Source of the DNA: Glandiceps talaboti | Lineage: Eukaryota; Hemichordata; Enteropneusta; Spengelidae | Length of the DNA: 64,000 nt | Reading direction: 5' to 3' | Assembly (NCBI RefSeq): GCF_964340395.1 | Contig: NC_135549.1 | Coordinates: 30,104,832 to 30,168,831 of the forward strand | Shown here: positions 40,414 to 55,228 of the stretch, one piece after another | Numbering within the stretch: the first letter of the stretch is position 1 | Layout: the number at the start of each line of letters is the position of its first letter | Made by a program: the position numbers and the translations under genes | Notes under the pieces: generated by a model | Told to the model about the DNA's origin: nothing | Seen by the model: only the letters and a program-made list of their open reading frames with translations | Database searches by the model: none

Positions 40414-41947
40414 ATTTCATTGCCAAACCAATTTTAGTGAAAGTATCAGTTTTATCTTTGGATAAGTCAGGGTGTAGATTCATGAACTTACCTTCGCTTC
40501 CTTGTCTCTTCGGTCATTCTGAGACAGAGACCGACGATATGGCGTTGTCGTCTCCCCTTCTATTGTGTCGGGTAACATTAGTCATTTCCCCCTGCCAGTC
40601 GTTTTGATAAAGTGGCCCATCCACGCTCTATCATATTAAAGCAACTATAACCGGGACAGAATGATGTCAGGAGAAATGCGTCAAGATCGAGGTCACGCCA
40701 GAGTCTCATATACATAAATATGTTGGTAATGAAGTTTGTGTTGAAATCGGTAATGAAGTTTGTGTTGAAATCGGAGCCACCGTCTATTACGAGTTGCAAA
40801 CGATAGGCTGCCAGCGTTCTCTTATAACTGCTGCCAAGTCCGTAATATGAGTTGATATTGGGGGGGGGGGGGGGGGTGAAAATCTTCAACACGATTTTTC
40901 ACGCACAGATGTCCACTTCGCCCATAGTTGTAATGTTCACGTCCATGTTCGTCCTTCGTCATGGTTGGTTCTCCGGATTTTCCAGTTCCATGTAACCGTT
41001 ACGAGTTATTAAATACCTCGGAGTTGGGAAATCATGATCGGGTACGTCTGGCCTGTCGTTCATCGGAAAATATCTGGCAGTTTGAAGTGCCTTGACACAG
41101 CAGTTCCTCCGATTCTGACTTTGTTTATGTTGTCACATGACAACAACAACGATAGAGATGAATACTTGGCCCCAAACTCCAAAATATATTTAACTTGAGC
41201 AATATAATAGTGGTCGTTCTCGTTCGTCTTTCTGGTGTTGTTTTGAATGCTGACTGTCTTGGCGTCGATGTCTGAACTATATGTCACTGCCGAACGCATT
41301 CTCTTGTTCGGGGGAACCATCCATCGAGCCACCGTTGATTCACTGATCCCACGTTCATTCAATTTTTGATCTGTGTTGCATAGGTGTTGTTTGATCTGCT
41401 TGATCGTAACCCCACAACTCCCGGTGGTTTCACGTCGTCGCATGTGAGCCTTGAAGCCACTTGTTTCGATGGACGAAGTTGCCTCCTGCACCACTGAAGG
41501 GAACAACTGCGTTATCTTAGGTCTTCCAGCACCCTCTCTCTTTCCGCCGTGCTTCGGCCATGGCTTGGATTTCGTGTATTCCTTGTCGACCACTGGGGTG
41601 AACGGCAGCATGTTGAATGGAGTTATGTTGAAACGAAGATCAGGGCCCTGAAAAGGGCCGACAGGGAAAATATTCCCTATACCTTCTGATCTTCGTTGAG
41701 AATTAGACAAGAGACGTAAGTAAGACATGTTGTTTGATCGGAAGCTATCGAAATAATACAAATAGGTAACTCTTTGTAGACACATACTGTTAAATCTTTG
41801 CATCATTATATTCAGCCGATGTAGATGAATATTACAATCATTCATGCTCTTTACAGCGAGATGTGCTGCCATTGACTCATTTGTGAAATAAAATAACAGC
41901 CTGTTCAAATAATGTGAGAGCTTTATCACCTTCACTAACAAGATCAA
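39640..41947 (-). pseudogene. DDE-type transposase, family not assigned
   Basis: Minus-strand cut-and-paste-type transposase, degenerate. Order: GGKREGAGRPKITQLFP basic segment; helix-turn-helix-like ERGISESTVARWMVPP; LLLSCDNINKVRIG (probable first catalytic Asp) and AVSRHFKLP; a frameshift near 41070, then MNDRPDVPDHDFPTPRYLIT; another shift, then DEHGREHYNYGRSGHL; YRLQLVIDGGSDFNTN (probable second Asp); RLWRDLDLDAF, FCPGYSCFNMIERGWATLSK (probable Glu). The C-terminal exon ends KEAK at a GTAAGT donor (40493) and VFDKAMEVL resumes at 39683. A G-run at 40860 and a short duplicated DFNTNFIT add to the damage. I recall similar uncharacterised proteins in cnidarians and other marine invertebrates but cannot name the superfamily. 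Confidence 0.75.
40349..40412. repeat. (TTA)n microsatellite
   Basis: About 21 TTA units in the last intron region of the DDE transposase relic. Confidence 0.95.
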
Positions 41948-42112
41948 CTAAAATGTGGAGTTTAACAACGATACTCCAAATTTAGTAAATGCCCTATTAA
42001 GTGTAGGATTGACTGGTCCTTGGTCAGACATTGTGTTTTTAAAAGTACAAATTATTTCACAATTTTTTTTCTCTTAAGTCTTTGTCATGAGTTGTATCAT
42101 CTACGAATACAT

Positions 42113-42482
42113 CTATCCGTTCATACAGAGCATTAAGTGTGCCTCACAGTCTCCAGAAGCAACTTCAGACCTGCCCATAAGACTATACCTGTCCACTAGA
42201 TACTTTGTTGTCCCATCACCATGGAGGCAATTCCCAATGACCGATGTCTGGTCAACACCATTGTCTGTAAATGGTGGGCTTCTAATAATACTCTGCATTT
42301 CAAACGTTTGATGGTAAATTTCCAATACTTTTTCACCAAAGTTTTGCAAGACGTCACGAATAACTTTATTTACTTTATTCATCGATCCATAATCACTTCT
42401 CGGACGTCATACTTACCATCTTGGAAAATTACCACTTTATCATCCTCCAGGATTTCATTGTCTATCATTTTTATTTTCTGTT
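42113..42482 (-). pseudogene. Transposon-type protein fragment (HGDGTTKY)
   Basis: Two frames on the minus strand: KVVIFQDGKYDVREVIMD, then KVNKVIRDVLQNFGEKVLEI leading to NCLHGDGTTKYLV and SEVASGDCEAHLML. The LH.DGTTK pattern preceded by a short helical segment resembles a recurrent uncharacterised family in invertebrate genomes that I associate with transposons. Short and broken; function unknown. Confidence 0.4.
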
Positions 42483-42489
42483 GAAGGTC

Positions 42490-43488
42490 TACTATATCTA
42501 ATTGATTGTGTCAAATTCATTACACACAAGAAATGATGTAATTTCATGCAATTTTATTTCATGTTGAAACATATTAACACATAAAACAACAACCAGAAAA
42601 TTTATTGGCAGATAAGCAACTTTTATAAATAGAACATCAATGACTAATTTTTTTTCCTTTATGATTTATTCTGATTTGCATTAAACAATTGATTCTGATT
42701 TGATTAAATATGGATATCTTGGAGTTAACATCAATAAAAAAAAGGATCACCTTACTAATTTTGGAATGTTTTCAAAATTTGATCAAAATTGAGTCATTTG
42801 AGAATCCAATTTGTCCACTGAATACTAGACTTTTAACCCCAAATTAATTTTGTTATTTCAAAGGGACCAGGAATAAGCTTTCATACAGCAAAGTGTAGAG
42901 AGAATGACGAACTTTGTTTTTCAGGGATATTTGCCCTGAGGAGTATTTTTAGTAATGTGCCAGTATTTGCACCTAAAGTGACTTGAATTAAATATATATC
43001 CAAAAACATAAAAGTGTTTTTGTTTTTTTATTTTATTGAATATGACTGTTTATATTGTTAACAATAACGATTTAATTGAACAAATGGTTGATTGAATGAT
43101 TGATTGATTTATATTTTTGATTGATGTTTTCATTTAAATGTACAGCTGTTTTATTGGTTGGTTGAATCTGATTTATTTCATATTTATTGATTCTTATTTT
43201 TTTATTTTTTTTTGATAGCATTAATTGAAATCTTCAATGTCAAGCCTCATGATGGCTTGCCATATATTTGGGGTCATATCTGCTGGTATGTATCCCTCTC
43301 CTTGTCGCCATTCATAAAAATGACTTCCAGAAGTCTGCGGTGTCTTGTCAATGTTCCTTTAGGAACTGTCTCTGAAAATTTTAAAAACAGGATAGTCATG
43401 AACTATTCATTCGAGAAAAAAAAAATAATGTGCAATGTAGTTAGACAAAGATTGTCAAAATTATTTTATATGTGTCGATGCTTATCTT

Positions 43489-43575
<87 letters not shown>

Positions 43576-44420
43576 CACATAAATACGTGCATATCTTCTA
43601 CTGTGTGACGTCAAACAGGGGTGATTTCAGAGCATATCACCCCTGTTCTACCGAACTATTTTTTCTCCGTACTGTTCGAGGCGAGTGTTCATGTCAATCC
43701 TACGCTATCATCAAGTTTATCGTAATAATTATGTGCTTTCAAAACGTAAATGCATACATTACGTTACACATATCCTTGGATGGCATGAGTTTGATACATA
43801 GAAGTCCTTTTATTTTTATTTGATACATTTTATTCTATTTAAAAATCACGTAGGTTATCAATGTAGCAGCCGGCAAGCTTACTTCCGATTTTTCATCGAG
43901 CTCCGTTCTCCGAACTTCCACAACCCGAGAAAATATGAATAAAATGACGGCACAAAATCGTATTCAGACAATTCTACTTACGTTTCAAACTAAATTCGAT
44001 ATACATGTACATCGCAAGGTTATAACCCGACAATTTTGGTTGAGAAACCACACAACAGTATGACCGATACCATACATATGGTAAGCTTGACCTCGCGACA
44101 GGTCACGCGATTATGTAATTTGCATAACCATCGGGCGCCATTTTTAAATACGCGATGAAGAATATAGTGCGATGAAATGATGCAGTATTCGTAAAATACA
44201 ATTTAAAATTTTAGAAAAATACGGGTAAATACTTAGTTATGTGATAAATATATAATTCCATGAAATCAATGTTACTATTGTCATTGAAAATGTTTTTTTT
44301 TCTGTTCTAATTTACTGTCGATACTAACAAATTTATTGAATTATTATATCTATGTACTGATATACTCACCGCCAGGGCAACTTCTTTTCCGAATCCTTCA
44401 ACACCTTGGTGACATCCCCT
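42490..44420. other. No gene recognised; contains (TA)n
   Basis: AT-rich noncoding sequence. The frame at 43212-43823 crosses the TA tract and is an artefact. Confidence 0.5.
43492..43571. repeat. (TA)n microsatellite
   Basis: About 40 TA units. Confidence 0.95.
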
Positions 44421-44426
44421 TAAGTA

Positions 44427-44852
44427 TCACAGCCGTGATAGCATTTGTGTTTTTATTTCTTTAAATTTGTTCATTATCTGGTTTTGATTTCCAATAACTT
44501 TCAGAATTAGCCCAGTATTTTTTTTGGCGTCATCACTTAGCTCATCTGAATTAATTTTCAAATTGAAAACATTAATTATAATTAGATTAAATTAGAAATT
44601 GTGTGGAAAACATTAATACGCCAAAATGACATTTCCGTCAACACATCCGATATTATGACGACACGGACTCCATAATAATCATAATAGATTAATAGTTGAA
44701 TCTTCGAAACCATGCTTACCAAGATCCATTTCTTCGTCCTCAGTTTCGTCAATATTTGTGTCCTCGCCATTTGACAACGGTAACAGTATATCCATTGCAT
44801 TTTCATTAGTGTTTTCCGTCATAATTGCTGAAATCCTTCTTGACAGCGCCAT
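44427..44852 (-). CDS. Two-exon gene for an 83-aa acidic/coiled-coil protein
   Basis: Not a known family. Exon 1 is 44852-44720 (MALSRRISAIMTENTNENAM ... DETEDEEMDL), with a CTTG/GTAAGC donor; exon 2 is 44545-44427, with a TTCAG acceptor, continuing DELSDDAKKNTGLILKVIG ... FKEIKTQMLSRL and TGA. Together 252 nt, in phase, with no stop. The N-terminal half is acidic; the C-terminal half is a short basic amphipathic helix. It faces the plus-strand C2H2 gene across about 200 bp, so the two may share a promoter and belong to one transposon with a small accessory protein. A longer gene with further exons, frame-broken, is possible. Confidence 0.6.
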
Positions 44853-45053
44853 GGTTCCTGGTAGATCGCTTGGCTACACACTGTGTGACCGGGTAACCAA
44901 GTGAGTTTTGGAGGTTAAGCTATTTATAGAACATCGTCACATGACTGATTACACAGACGACAATTTGAAACTAAAAATGTCATTTGGCATATTCTGATAT
45001 TGCCGAAACTTCAGTATTATTAGAAGATATACCTAAACTGATAATTTACCAAG
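44853..45053. promoter_or_regulatory. Putative bidirectional promoter
   Basis: 201 bp between two divergent start codons. It contains TATTTATAG (44931) and the E-box-containing TCACATGACTG. The role is inferred from position only. Confidence 0.35.
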
Positions 45054-46740
45054 ATGAAGAGGGCACGCACTGAAATGTCGTGTGACACATGTGATACAAG
45101 TTTTTCTCAAAGAAGAGACAGGGAGAGACATCTACTAAGCCGTGCACACAACATAAATAACAATCGATCACTATCATCAGATGTCAGGAGTCAGTGTAAT
45201 ATTCAGCGTACGAGAAAAGTGAATGGTGCCGGTGCTACTATATCTAACAATGTAATGCATGAATCTGATGAAAATATGGATGTTGAACTTTTGGAAGAGG
45301 ATGACCAGGTAAATATTTCAGATGTCGAAGAGATTTAAGCACCACTACCTGCTAAGGATTACTCCCCCTTCAATGATGAGTTGTCGTTTTTGTTGTATTG
45401 TTACGCCAATAATGCATTGAGACCAAAGGTGAGTCTTATTCACAGTATGTATACACAGTTTTGCTACATTGATACTGTTCTGTTGCACTATTAAATTTGT
45501 TGTTGAGTAACTTTAAAATTGATGTGAATGAAAAATATCCATGTTTTAAAAATGTTGTGTTCAGATGTTTATCCCTGCTTCCTTTTAAGGCAAGGAAAGA
45601 TCTAAATTTTCTTTGGTATATATTAGAAGGGAGAGTAAATAACCTGCCCTCACTTGACAAGCTACTTAACTTTAAACTACTGGGAGATGCATCATTGAAA
45701 GCTAAAATGGCAAGTCTAAAGTCATTTGCTTCCCTTTTTGACTTGCACACACACACACACAAACACCAAAGCAATACGCACACAGACACAACATACACAC
45801 CACATGCATAGACACCATATGCATACACATACAAGCATATAAATCATTTTTTTAGATATGCAAATCCAAAAAAACTTTTGGAACTTTTTTGTAATATTAA
45901 ATAGATAATCAGACTTTTAATTTTCTACATATACTATGCTTACAATAGTGGAGAGATCACTATATATATTCCCAAATCATACAGATGTAATGTTTGTTTT
46001 TCCTGTAGGTGCTTGTTGATGAATACCTATTGTGGTTTTTAAGCCCAAGTGATGTCATAAAAAATCAATTAAAAATCCCAGAAATATCAGAAAAAAATCT
46101 GTAGATATCCCATTCACACTGAAGATGCTGTAAGAGAGTGTTTTGATGCAGATGTGTGGGGAAATGATGCAATATACATGAGCCCAATGGCAATGCATGA
46201 TGGGGCAATGTATTTTGTTGGTGATTTCGTCAAATTTACCCATCCTATTTATCAATTGGGAAAGATTACTGAATTCTTCACAAAAGGCAAGTTTGTTATT
46301 TTTTTGATGTTTAAAAAAATGTAACTTGAATTTTTAAAGCTTTTTTCCCCAGATATCATGACTTGCTGGTAAATTGATAAAACTGAATCATGTGAATGGT
46401 ATTTATTTATCTATATATTTGCTAAGCTATATACACATAGTACCTCTTTTAGTCAATTTGAGTTTTCATATTTTCAATAATTTAATTTACTTCTTTTTCA
46501 ATAACAAAGGAGAACTGATGTGTGTGAAAGTGCTGACTTTTGTAAAGGCTAGCCAAATACAGCAGCAATATCAACATGAAGATTTTATGCCTGAAGAAAT
46601 TGTTTGAATGTGGTCAATAATCGAAACAACTATGGCTAACATCAAACAGATAATACCAGCAGAAGATGTACATCCCATCAGATATGGGATAAGAGAAAAC
46701 AACTGTATTGATTTAACCCAAGAGGTAAACATATATACTT
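45054..46740 (+). pseudogene. C2H2-headed transposon-type protein, several exons
   Basis: Exon 1 (45054-45428) encodes a C2H2 finger, CDTCDTSFSQRRDRERH..H, a polar acidic linker, one in-frame TAA (45336-45338), then YSPFNDELSFLLYCYANN up to a K/GTGAGT donor. Later pieces: FKARKDLNFLWYILEGR and LPSLDKLLNFKL (45.57-45.68 kb); VLVDEYLLWFLSPSDV (46.01 kb); after a frameshift, RYPIHTEDAVRECFDADVW, AMYFVGDFVKFTHPIYQLGK (46.1-46.29 kb); KGELMCVKVLTFVKASQIQQ (46.51 kb) and IPAEDVHPIRYG (46.66 kb). The finger-plus-PF...L layout and the YFVGDF..GKI..FF line recall Plavaka/KDZ-like transposon proteins. The assignment is tentative; no complete catalytic triad was traced. Confidence 0.55.
45748..45840. 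repeat. Degenerate (CA)n tract
   Basis: CACACACACA then imperfect ACA/ATACACA units, splitting the C2H2 transposon gene. Confidence 0.85.
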
Positions 46741-46859
46741 CAACTTCATGTTCGTTTGAATTGTGTAAATATTTAAATATTAGACACACGCCATACCAAT
46801 GTCTTATGTTCATACTTACTTTATTTACTATAATACATTGTAATATGAAATTATGAATA

Positions 46860-49480
46860 CCACTAAAATTGATAAATTGAATAATTTATTTACATGTACA
46901 TCTCAGTATTCTTTTCAAATTTAAATAGTCATCACCTAACACTCCTGAACATTTTGACTCCTGCATGACATCTTTCCACTTGAACATCAATTTAAAGTAT
47001 GGAAAGATACCTGACAAAACAAAATAATGTCAACATCCAGCTTGGATTTAAATTTAAATTTATTTCTATTACAATTTGAATTTATGAAAACAATAATTTT
47101 ATTGGAGATGAAATTCCCTTTGGTGATCACCATAGTCTACCAGTTACAAACATGCAAATTACAATTGAGCTCGCTTGCATGGCTTTGACACGCTGTCATT
47201 CACTATGCATTCAATCAATTTTATCTAATTTTCCCAAAGAACATTACATTGCCTGTTTATGCTAAATCCAGGCCAAATATTCAAAATGTTGATGTAAAGT
47301 TTGTATTGTTAACAGAAGACTTCTTCATCCCCTCTTTAATTTTTACCAGATAGTCTTTGGATAGACCTGTGTATCCTGTAGTATCATGTTTGAATTACTT
47401 TGGAGGTTATCATGTAGCTGGTATTTCCTTCTCTTTCTTGAAATGGGTGAGCTCAAAACAGAAACTACTATTCATCAGTAATATGGATTATATGATAAAT
47501 AGAAAGTAAATTACATCGTTGGGGCTCTAAGTTGTGCTTCGATCGAGCGTGAAATGGTCCGTGTTCAAGTTAAAAGGTGTTTGTCTCAACAAAGCAAACT
47601 TGATAAGTATGTTACATAACAGTAAAACAAAGGAATCTAAATAGGATCATAGTGTGTTTGAGGGCACCATAAGTATAGGTCGAATGAGTTCAAAGTAAAG
47701 AGAACTTGTATTTATGACAATAATATGTGGGACACATGCACATCACTTAATTTTGCGACCTTACCTTTATGGTAAAATAGCAGCCATATTTCTGATTTTA
47801 CACATTTTGCCTCACATCTTCAAAAGTTTGATACATAAGTCAAGTACACCCCCCCCCCCCACCCTGTATTACCAATAGTGAGCTTTCTAATGAGACATTT
47901 ACCTTTGACTTTGACCAACATTTTCAAGATCAAATAGCAGCGTTGCAGCCAGAGGGGGTTTTTGGGTCATTTGACACACATTCTTTTTACCTGACCCACA
48001 ATTTTGGAAGTGACGGGTCATAGTTAACCCACACTAAAATTGTATGCAAATATGTTTAGCAACATGACAACGCCTATAGCAACAGCCAAATGATTGTGTA
48101 TATTGCATAGATAACAACAGGGTTGGATAGGCAACTGGATAATCATTCAGCAAATATCTAGCATCAGCATGTGGGTAAATATTTCTAAAAACTGTACAGT
48201 TATGCTACAACACATTGGCACTTATAATGTCACCAAAAAATCTATGATGACCCAGAAAAATGAGTCTCGGGACATTATGTCCCACTCTTTAAAAAGGCTG
48301 GCTGCAACACTGAAATAGCCAAACTTTGTTGTTCTACCATAACTCGTGAAGTTGAATGCAGAGACTCCATTCAGGTATCTAAACCCACATTATCAAAGGT
48401 AAACTTTCTTTTTATACCTTGACCTTGGCAACTACTTTCAAGGTCAAATAGCTAACCACTCAATTACATATGAAGCTCTGTATCTAGAGACAGCATTTAG
48501 GCGTGTCAAATGCCCAAAGTCTAGAATAAACACTTAGATATTGTTTCCCAATATTTTTAGCCCTCAAGGTGAAGCCGATGCATCTGTTTGACCATCTGTC
48601 TGTGTCCACCTCTATCTCAAACAAACATTGGCCAATTTCAACCAAACTTTCAGTAAACATCAAATAGAATGAGTGGTGACAGAACCCTTGGGTCACATGT
48701 ATTTTCCACCTGAATGAAGAAAATAATAAACAGTACACACAAAATACATATTTGTAAACAAATATGGTCAATTCCAAGCCCCTGTGGTATAGTGATCCCT
48801 GATGACTTTTTAATTATATTTGGTTGGCATCTGACCTTTGAACCTGACATTCAACTCAAGATTATAGCTAAGAATCTTGTCAGTGTAGAAAGAGAGTGTG
48901 CATGTATACTTCAGAAATACACATTCAAAATATGATCATTTTGTTTGTATTATTAACAGTTTGCATATATTTTCACATATCAGATTTTTTTATTTTTGTT
49001 TTCCTCTTGTTACTTGTCTGTTAGATAGAAATGCAAAAGATAAGCAGAAGAAAACATCTTGGACTACAGGTGAAGTGCTGTAACAGATCTGCAGAGAAAG
49101 CGCTCTCTAGTGTACTGTCACTTACACACAAAGCCAGGATGCTGTACAGTGTACATTTTTCATTAATGATATTATTTCCAGTGATGAGTCAGAACCATCA
49201 TAAATGAATGTGAACTAATAGATTCTGATGGTTTTCAAGCAAATCAGTTCTAGGTTATTCTTGATAGAGTATATGAGTATCACCCACAATCTGACTTGTT
49301 TACAGAAAACAAAAGGGATCAACAATATCGTCTTTTTTGTCAGAGTTAAAACTTGCTGCGATTGAAAACTATCTTTTTACTTTAAGAGACTTGCAACATT
49401 TGTTGAACTGTATGAGGGTACAAGTTCCCCTGATCTGAAGTTATCACTGGTTGTGCTGAAAGATTTTTCAGTAGAGTTGA
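46860..49480. other. Noncoding stretch with one MITE-like element
   Basis: Apart from the element at 47938-48312 and a C10 run near 47850, no gene or repeat is recognised. Confidence 0.45.
47938..48312. mobile_element. 375-bp inverted-repeat element, AAATAG duplication
   Basis: Starts CAGCGTTGCAGCCAG and ends CTGGCTGCAACACTG, an inverted pair with one mismatch, followed inward by T-rich tracts and TTGGGTCA / TGACCCAG. AAATAG flanks both ends (47932-47937 and 48313-48318). No gene inside. The CAG terminus is hAT-like but the visible duplication is 6 bp, not 8. Confidence 0.75.
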
Positions 49481-49489
49481 AAGTACATA

Positions 49490-51560
49490 GAAATATTATA
49501 TCACGGGATCACCCACTGTGGGGGAAGGGTTGCCATTTAAATTTGACTCCGTGGAACATGTACAAGTCTTGCTAAGAAAACTAACTAATTTTACTATATG
49601 TGTTGGTAGTCCAGAATTTGTCAATCTTGTGCCAGTTGGATGTGGCTTGACCATAGCTGGTAAACGGTGGGATACAGGCATACAGGGAGGGTGACTTTGG
49701 GGCAAGACAGGAAGATTTAGTGTATTCATCAGATCCACTACGTGTAACCTTCTTGTAACTAATGCTCGATGTAAAGAATGTCAAAACCTACGTTCTGTAT
49801 TAAGAAATAGAACCATTAGTCAAAAGGAACAAAGTATTAAACATCAAAGTAAAGTAGATTTTGTGTCATCACATAAACCTAACTCAAAAATGCCCTGGCA
49901 TGAACTTCTTCTCAAACTCGGACAAATGCGTAATCACATTGACACAATTGAATACAAATAAGGATGTAATGAGAAGGAAAATTGATGATAAAATAAGACT
50001 TGATGGTGCCATATTATCTGAAGTTGACAGTTTAGAAATGAAAGATCTTTTTGATTGTTGTGATTCTGAAGTAAGTCAGGCTTTCCCTAATCATTTGTCA
50101 TATCAGAGATTGTTCTGGGACCAGCAGAAAAAGTGTATAGATTGTAAGTCAAAATCAGGCATGAGATGGCACCCAATGATTATAAAGTGGTGTTTATATA
50201 TCAGACAAAAGTCAGCAAAGGCCTATGATGCTTTGCACAATTCTGGTTTTGTGAATTTACCAAGTAAGAGAACACTGTTTGATTATTCTCATTACATAAA
50301 AGGTGCCACTGAATTTCAACCTGAGGTTATTGAACAACTATGCAATGAAGGATGAGGTGAAAGTGAAAGCAGACCTTGTTTATGCTCACACATCAGGAGA
50401 GTTAATTTGATATATTGATTTGGATAAAACTGGCAATATGTGTTGGTTCTCATAATGAGAGGCATTGCAAGCAATCTCAAATTTCCTTTGCAGATTTGCT
50501 TTATCCTGTCATTTGGCAAGCAATACAAATTCTTGAAGTGGATGTTGGCCTCAATGTTGTTTCATTACATGTGATGGAGCATCTCCAAATCGTAAATTTT
50601 TTAAGCTTCATAAGGTTAATCAAAATGATCCTGATTCTATTGTGTATGGTATTCCAAATCCCTTTCATCTTGATGGCAGAAAAATCTTTATTTCTGACAT
50701 TCCACATTTGATGAAAACAACCCGTAACTGCTTTTCTAATTCACATTCACACAGAAAGAGTAGACTGTTATGGAATAATGGGAAAGATATTGGCTGGTTG
50801 CACATTGTGAAATTGTATGAAGAACACTTTGTGTCCCAAGTTGACAAGAAAACACATAGATTTAACTGCATTTTCATGCATGAAAGTTAGTTTAGCTGTG
50901 CAAATTTTGAGCCATACCGTATCAACTGCTTTAGAATTGTTATATGAGGACAGAGTATCAGAAACTGTAAAGTTCATTCGTGTCATGAATAAGTTTTTTG
51001 ACTGTCTGAATGTAAGACATCTGTTTGAGGGGCAACAAAAGAGAAACCCTGATCTTGAACCCTACACAGATATTGATGATGCTCGTTTACAATGGTTGGT
51101 GGATGACTTCTTATTTTTTTTTTGCAGAGCGGAAGGCATCTATTGATACCAGGCAGGGTAATTTCACCAAAACTCAGAAAAGTAATATGCAACTAAGCCA
51201 TCAAACTCTTACAGGCCTACAAATTACAGTGAAATCTGTAACTGAATGTGTCAGGTATCTTTTGGCTAATGGGGTTCCCTTTGTACTAACACATACACTT
51301 AATCAAGACCCACTCGAACAACATTTTGGGCACTATAGACATAAAGGAGGGGCTAATGGCAATCCTTTAGTTTATGACATTTTGGGCACTATAGACATAA
51401 AGGAGGGGCTAATGACAATCCTTTAGTTTATGACTAGTGTAAGACACACTTTAACTCAACTTAGGGTTGTAGGTTCTCAAGCAATGGCATCAATTAGAGG
51501 TAATACAGTACCTGACCCTCACAATAGAGAAATTGACAACACCCCTCTTCCTAGAAGAAA
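49490..51560 (+). pseudogene. P-element / THAP9-like transposase
   Basis: Degenerate P-type DNA transposase (RNase H-fold, GTP-dependent in Drosophila). In order, over several frames: FVNLVPVG..LTIAGKRW; NARCKECQNLRSVLRNR; LFWDQQKKC then RWHPMIIKWCLYIRQKSAKA, FVNLPSKRTLFDYSHYI; DEVKVKADLVYAHTSGEL; CDGASPNRKFFKLHKV; IPNPFHLDGRKIF..DIPHLMKTTRNC; LLWNNGKDIGWLHIVKLYEE; VSLAVQILSHTVSTAL; NKFFDCLNVR; PYTDIDDARLQWLVDDF; MQLSHQTLTGLQITVKS; LTHTLNQDPLEQHFGHYR. The order and the DGASPNRKFFK, PHL.KT.RN and NQDPLEQ.FG motifs fit THAP9/P transposases. The N-terminal THAP finger was not found. At least six frame breaks, including a 56-bp tandem duplication at 51321-51432. Confidence 0.88.
51321..51432 (+). 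repeat. 56-bp tandem duplication in the P-like transposase
   Basis: ACATTTTGGGCACTATAGAC recurs exactly 56 bp later, and the units differ at only about one base (GGCAATCC / GACAATCC). 56 is not a multiple of three, so it breaks the reading frame just after the NQDPLEQ motif. Confidence 0.92.
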
Positions 51561-54600
<3,040 letters not shown>

Positions 54601-54606
54601 GCATAC

Positions 54607-54694
54607 CTGTCTTCAACCCGTAGTGTACCCTGGTCCTGCTTGCATACGGAGTAATTCGGGACTCGATTCTGACAATTGTCCCTCCTACTTCCAT
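54607..54694 (-). other. Possible first exon, duplicated inverted at 63.27 kb
   Basis: ATG opens MEVGGTIVRIESRITPYASR and runs to ACAG/GTATGC, a usable donor. The IVRIESRIT.YASRT part is nearly repeated on the plus strand at 63266-63318. No following exon was found, so coding status is uncertain. Confidence 0.35.
54622..54674. repeat. Inverted repeat, left copy
   Basis: GTCCTGCTTGCATACGGAGT then AATTCGGGACTCGATTCTGA; the reverse complement occurs at 63266-63318 with about six mismatches in 52. The pair brackets the PIF1-helicase module. Confidence 0.75.
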
Positions 54695-55228
54695 CCTGCT
54701 AAGAGCCAGCTGTGAAACAACGCAGGCTTACTAAAAATGCCGGTAACTAAGGAATAAAATCGCCCAGTGGTCAAATATTAGGAATAAATCGATTATTTAG
54801 TCTGTTTACCTCATCTTGACTGCAAAAGCCCCATTGTGGATGACCAAAACTCTCGAAATCGGAACTTATCAAGTTCTGCTGTAAATTTAATCACAACACC
54901 TTACGTATGCCGCCATATTTGATCTTGCGAGATGTACAAGCTCCACGCACTGTAAACAAAAGAACATCGAGAGCAGTTTTTCGCCAAAATACCATGTTGA
55001 AAATTGCATTTTAGGATGATTGGATCGACCGAGGATATCGTCATTCGGCATAATACAGATGAAATTATACTCGCGCATTAAATAACAAAATATCTACTGT
55101 ATAAATGCAGAATTTATCAATATAAAATAACTAATATTATTAAAATTTTCACAATTTTTAGTTTGAACTCTTTTTAAGCATGTTTTCATTCCTGACAAAA
55201 TACTTCCTGTTCCTGTCATGAAAAAAAA

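Noticed and set aside
43212-43823. 203-codon frame
   Set aside because: Kept open by the (TA)n tract; no domain.
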